This document shows, piece after piece, positions 59,445 to 64,000 of a stretch of DNA of 64,000 nucleotides. Made by a program: the position numbers and the translations under genes. Position 1 is the stretch's first letter, and each line of letters opens with the position of its first letter. Source of the DNA: Calonectria ilicicola (Eukaryota > Ascomycota > Sordariomycetes > Hypocreales > Nectriaceae); the NCBI GenBank assembly GCA_020809705.1, contig CP085832.1:2418001-2482000 (forward strand), given 5' to 3'. The notes below the pieces were generated by a model, which was not told the DNA's origin, ran no database searches, and worked only from the letters and a program-made list of their open reading frames with translations.

Positions 59445-62400
59445 GACTGGGCTTTTCCTTCAGAATATGGTTGCAACGTAGGATGCGGCAATGCGCGAGA
59501 GGTGTAGAGTTGAGAAGAATGAGGTGTCAGGGTAGTAGTGAGGGGAAAAGAAAGGATAGGAATTTGGGAAGTCCCAAGAAAGTATCGAGAGAAGAAAGAA
59601 GATGGGAGAAGAAAGGAGGGGGGGGAAGCTCTTCTTAAGTTTGTGCTGAGGAAGAGAGACCACTATATGATCATGGGCGGAATGGGCAACATGGGCCAGC
59701 CGAGGAAGAGGGAAAAGATAATGTAGCAGGGAAGGGATGCGAAAGACGAAAGGGCCAATCAAGAGGTCGTGAAATATCTGGACGTTGCACGGGTCTCGTC
59801 AAGCAGAAGTTCTAGCGTTGCCTGGGGGAGGTTGACCTAGTATGGGTTGGGGGTGGGAGCAGAGAAAGTCCCTGGTGGCGACGCAAGCTGAATTGACATG
59901 GATGGAAGAAGTAGGTCGATGGAGCGTGGGCCAAGGATGAGAAAAATGGGAAGATGGCAAGTAGAAGTGCAAATGAAAAGGAGAAGAAGTAGGGACCACA
60001 GGGGAGTTGGGCGAAGGTGACCTAAAGCCTAGAGTCCTGAGGCGGCAGAGACTCACACCGGCCAAGACAACGACCGCACATGGCACACCACACACCGGGT
60101 CTCTCACTCCCGGAGGTGCAGAGATGCATGTAAAAGCACAATGGGACACGGCCGTGCGACCGCGCACGAGAGGAAAATGTAAGATATGTTTCGAATGTCG
60201 TGGACACCAAGGGGTGGGCTGAGCGCTGCCATTATACAGTGTACACAGTTGCGTACACACACAGTACAGGGGGCAGAGCGCAGAGCCCATCTCCATTTCA
60301 ACTGCACGCAGCCGAAGCCGGGGATTGCATCCCCCATCCCCGCAGCCAGCCAAGGATCCTGAGCAGTTAGCGTCGGGACCCTAAATGACGATCTCTGGCG
60401 GTGCTCGCGGCCATTTTGCTCCATAGGCGATGGCTTGCAGTGTGCGCCCCGCCAACAACTGACGGATGACCAGGTGAGCAGTGAATGAGTGTCCAGAGTA
60501 CGCAATTAGCTGCAGTTGCACCGCGCATCCCGGGCCCAGACATGCATTATCCTCCGTCATCAGCATCAGCTACACTCGGGCAACCCCAGCCTTGACTTTC
60601 TCAGCGCAGAACACCATCAACGGGCGATTCCTCGAGCTTGGCGTGGGGCCATGTACATCATAACACAACACAACACAACACTGCCTCGGTCAGCGTTGCT
60701 CTGTCTGCGCGACTCGGAATCAGCGACTGGCCTGCTTGAACTTAGAAGACAAAGATTCCTCCATCTCACGCCCTCCCCAAGCGTATGCGCAGATCCATCC
60801 AACGGCATTGAATCCGTCTCGAGACACGCACCCGTACCCATGCCGCATGGCCGCTTCATCTCACATGTCGCAGCTGGATTGGCTGGCACTGCCCGCCATT
60901 CAGACAGCCCAATTACACTGATTCATCGCGCCTAAGTATTTCGAATTGTCGTTTGCCCGGAGCACGACCCCCCAAAGGAAAAAAAACCTCCGGCAGCCCA
61001 GCTCAGCACCACATCGTCTTTGAAGTTGCCTCATCACCCAAGCCAAGCAAACACCTTGCAGCCTTTCCTTGCCAAGAGGAGACATCCCGTCTTAGTGCTT
61101 GAGCCATGCCTCTTGGTTGCTGATGACCCGACGTCATTACCTCCGGCGGATCGCCAGCCGCGCCCCCACAACCTGACGCTTCCCGCCCGTCCCCAAAATG
61201 ATGACCGTGCCATGTCAAAGTCTTAGGCCACGCTTATCGCAGCTCCATCGCAATCATGCTTAATATATTGATAAGGAGCATTTCCAATACGGATAACCTC
61301 TTGACTGTACCTTCTACACTCCCCACTCGTGTCTCAGGTGCTTGCCAATAACGCAATGCTTCTTGGCATTGCTAGCCAAAACTTGTGGCTTGCCACCAAA
61401 ACACGAATCATCCAATAAATGACCAAGTTAGGTGACGGCTTTCTCGCATCCTTTACGATCAAAGCTCCTCACCTTCCATTTCAGGCATGTAAAGTTCGTT
61501 CCGTGGTCCTTTTGACTGCCAGTACATCAAGAGGCAATGGCAAGAATGCTGACCGAAGATACTTTCGTGAATATTGGATTGCATTCTAGATTGAGAAGCG
61601 GATTGACCATTGTATCTGTTGTCGTTGAAATCCACTCAATAGTTAAAGTTAAGCTAAAGCTCTGATCGCCGCCGGTGCCGAACTCGTTTGGTCACAAGTA
61701 ACGTGTTTGTGGCCTTGCCGCCACTAGTTTGATCTGGCCTGGAGACGCAAGTCCATTTACATGATCTTCATATATGCAGCTGTCAACTAGCTGTAGTGGT
61801 GTACATCATCCATCTCTCTCTCACTCCACACCCATCACGAGCCCATGGAAATGTGCAACTGACGACTAGCGCCATCACAGTGGTGCAAATTGATTGGAAG
61901 CTCAACACATACTCAAACAAAGTCTCACCGGCGTGTTGTCATCTAGGAAGATTCTTTGTACCAATAAATTTATTCCGCCAGAAAATACAAGTGACTCGGG
62001 TTGCGCCGACAAGTGTGTCTAACACTCCAACTGTTCAGCCAACATACCTCGGCCGGGGATGGGATCCTCGCTGGATGGGAGCCGTGTGGTTGAAACACGC
62101 TAGAAAGCAATCTCTTTTTCTAGAAGCTGGGGTGGGTGGCATTGCGCCAGCGGCGAGTGCTTCTGTTGCGGTCGATCGGACGAGTTGCTAGGTCAAGGAT
62201 GATGCCGCAGCAGATCTTGTGGAAACCACCAGTTCTGGCTTCAACTGGCCAGCAGAATTATCCGAGGAGGGGTCGGATTGCCTTGGCAGGCTAGTCTCAT
62301 CCGCAGGTGGTGGTGTCATGGCCACGAAGCAACCCTCTGTCACCGTTCTCATTTGCTCCCTGCAGGCTTTTGCTGGGGGTGCCTCTGCTTGGCGCGCTTG

Positions 62401-64000
62401 CGGCCGACCACCCTCGTTCTGTCGGCTCTCTCCTAACCAGGGCTTGACCCGGGCAGCCCATGTGCAGCAAGCCATGGGGCGGTAGTGCGACTACCGAAGT
62501 GCCGATGAGGTTGAATTTCACCTTATTGGAGGCTCACACTCTCAAATTCAACTCCACGATTTACAGATCTGATGGACGGGGCGAAATACGTAAAAGTTTG
62601 CTTGTAGCCCATCGTTTCCCCGCCCTTACAACGTGCAAATCCGGGGAAGTCTCCATCTGCTCACGCTCGCGCCAGGTCTGAGGAGACTTTGGCGGCCCAT
62701 CACCACGGTTCCCTAGACGTTTGTACGTAATGAAATAGTTGCCAGCCAGCGAAAGAGTGGCCCCCGCCGTTGAGAAGCTGGCATCATCAGACGCTTCCAA
62801 TGTCGCACGCATGGTCCAACAGTGGGCTCGGACGCTGACCGGCCCTTCTCCCTGGCAGGCTCCGCACGCAATATATTCCATCCAGCTTGGACCCGGCCAA
62901 CAGACATCTCCTCTCACATGGGAGAAGTTGGATGCACTGTGTACATTTTCCCATCAGATATCATGTCTCCTTCACCGCACAGCCGCCTCTTGCGCCTCTA
63001 ATTATGCACGGGGGCCCCGTACAACGAGATGACATGTCAGCATGAAACATTGGCGATGAAAATTGTCAAAGACACGCAGCACTCCCCCAGCACACTCATA
63101 CCCGACATCATGGGTGCGGTACGCAACGTTTCCGAGTCACCACCACGGTGTCTTTCCTTTGGTGGAATTGTTGGGTCGCTGGTTCTGCATTAGGTTCAGT
63201 GCAGTGGTGCGAATAGAAACAGCATCAAGTTGTGAGACACGGTGCCACCTCGCCACAAAGCCATTATATCATTGTGCTTTTCAGCGCGACAGCACCTGGC
63301 AGCCACTGACGATAAAAAGGCACGCATCCTTGGAGGACATATCGAGGATTAGGAAATGACTTGCGGTACTAACCCCAAGCGGGAGCAGTAGTTTGCTCCA
63401 TAGAGGCTAATGCAAGGCCCTCTTCAGGGCTGACATTTCGCTGTTGGTGCGCTGCTTGGATGTTCACTTGTCCCGAGAATAACCTTTGCTTGCGCATCAT
63501 CAAAGCTACGAAGCGCCAGATCACCAAGCTACCTTTCGAATGAGACTGTCTTGCCCTGGTCTTTCTTTTAATGCCCGCCCGGAAAATATCGGGTCAGGAC
63601 CTCAACCTGGCCTGAACGGACGCATCCATGCTGGCTCCATGCGAAGAAGAGCGTTTTGGTGGTTTCCACCACAGGACAGGTTTCTTACCTTTGCCAATAC
63701 AACCCACAGGCCAAAAACTACGCCAATACAAAAGGTGCAAGGCCAAGTTAATCACAGGTCAGAATACTGTTGCCTGATTTTGGTCTCAGCCACTTCAAAG
63801 GGTCCCGAAAACCTCACCACTTGGCTCCTTTTGCCCGCTACACATAATCCCCGCACGATGGTTTGGGCTGCGCGAAACACGACAAACCATGGCGCCCCTT
63901 GCACAAACCACTCCGCAGAAATCAACCGTGGTTCTGAGGCATGCATGCAAGATAGCCTACGAGTACCTTATTTATGGAGCCCATCGTCTAGGATTTCGAG
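59445..64000. other. Gene-free upstream region to the window edge
   Basis: This is 4.6 kb upstream of the permease. The first 150 bp on the minus strand is a CT-rich leader. The rest contains no supportable gene: frames up to 184 aa (59799-60353, minus) lack recognised features. A small ACACA repeat lies near 60663-60681. A gene beyond the edge could contribute 5' sequence here. Confidence 0.55.

Overview
The window is nuclear DNA of a filamentous ascomycete (Pezizomycotina), probably Hypocreales-like by gene content. The evidence is short spliceosomal introns (about 50-120 nt, GT..AG with ctaac/ctgac-like branch sites) and fungus-specific families: a Zn2Cys6 regulator, a NACHT NLR, a HET-domain protein, a CDC25-type RasGEF and a YAT-family permease. 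The genus is not identifiable from sequence alone. No rRNA, tRNA, CRISPR or intact transposon was found.

Left arm (1-10.5 kb), accessory: two genes diverge from a 490-bp spacer. The right one (898-2842, five exons, 550 aa) is a complete IucA/IucC-type NRPS-independent siderophore (NIS) synthetase. The left one (<1-406) runs off the window edge and looks like the N-terminus of a second, paralogous synthetase. Then come a GNAT acetyltransferase and a Zn2Cys6 transcription factor, both on minus. This is the best candidate for an undescribed system: a small fungal NIS siderophore locus with its own regulator. The spacer has two CCAAT boxes and a GATA site close to the siderophore-GATA consensus. 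A two-exon NACHT NLR-like gene follows.

Conserved block (11.5-16.9 kb): a six-exon NIPA-type Mg2+ transporter with one GC-AG intron; a diverged CK2-alpha paralog whose DWG metal-binding Asp is Gly (predicted pseudokinase) and whose 5' end shows signs of decay; and a six-exon ARMH3/DUF1741 protein.

Gene desert (16.9-35.9 kb): about 19 kb with no supportable coding gene. It holds microsatellites, a Z-DNA-prone tract, a G-quadruplex-prone tract and an AT-rich island. It ends at a CDC25-like RasGEF (35944-39661), which probably has a long leader with its own intron.

Right arm (39.7-64 kb): an unrecognised 661-aa protein with one N-terminal membrane helix; an UNC93-like MFS protein; a 1011-aa HET-domain protein with a membrane-associated C-terminus; a single-pass, cysteine-containing surface protein; and a four-exon amino acid permease with a 4.5-kb gene-free upstream region. 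All exon joins were worked out by hand from splice signals, phase and family motifs; each multi-exon model closes in frame.
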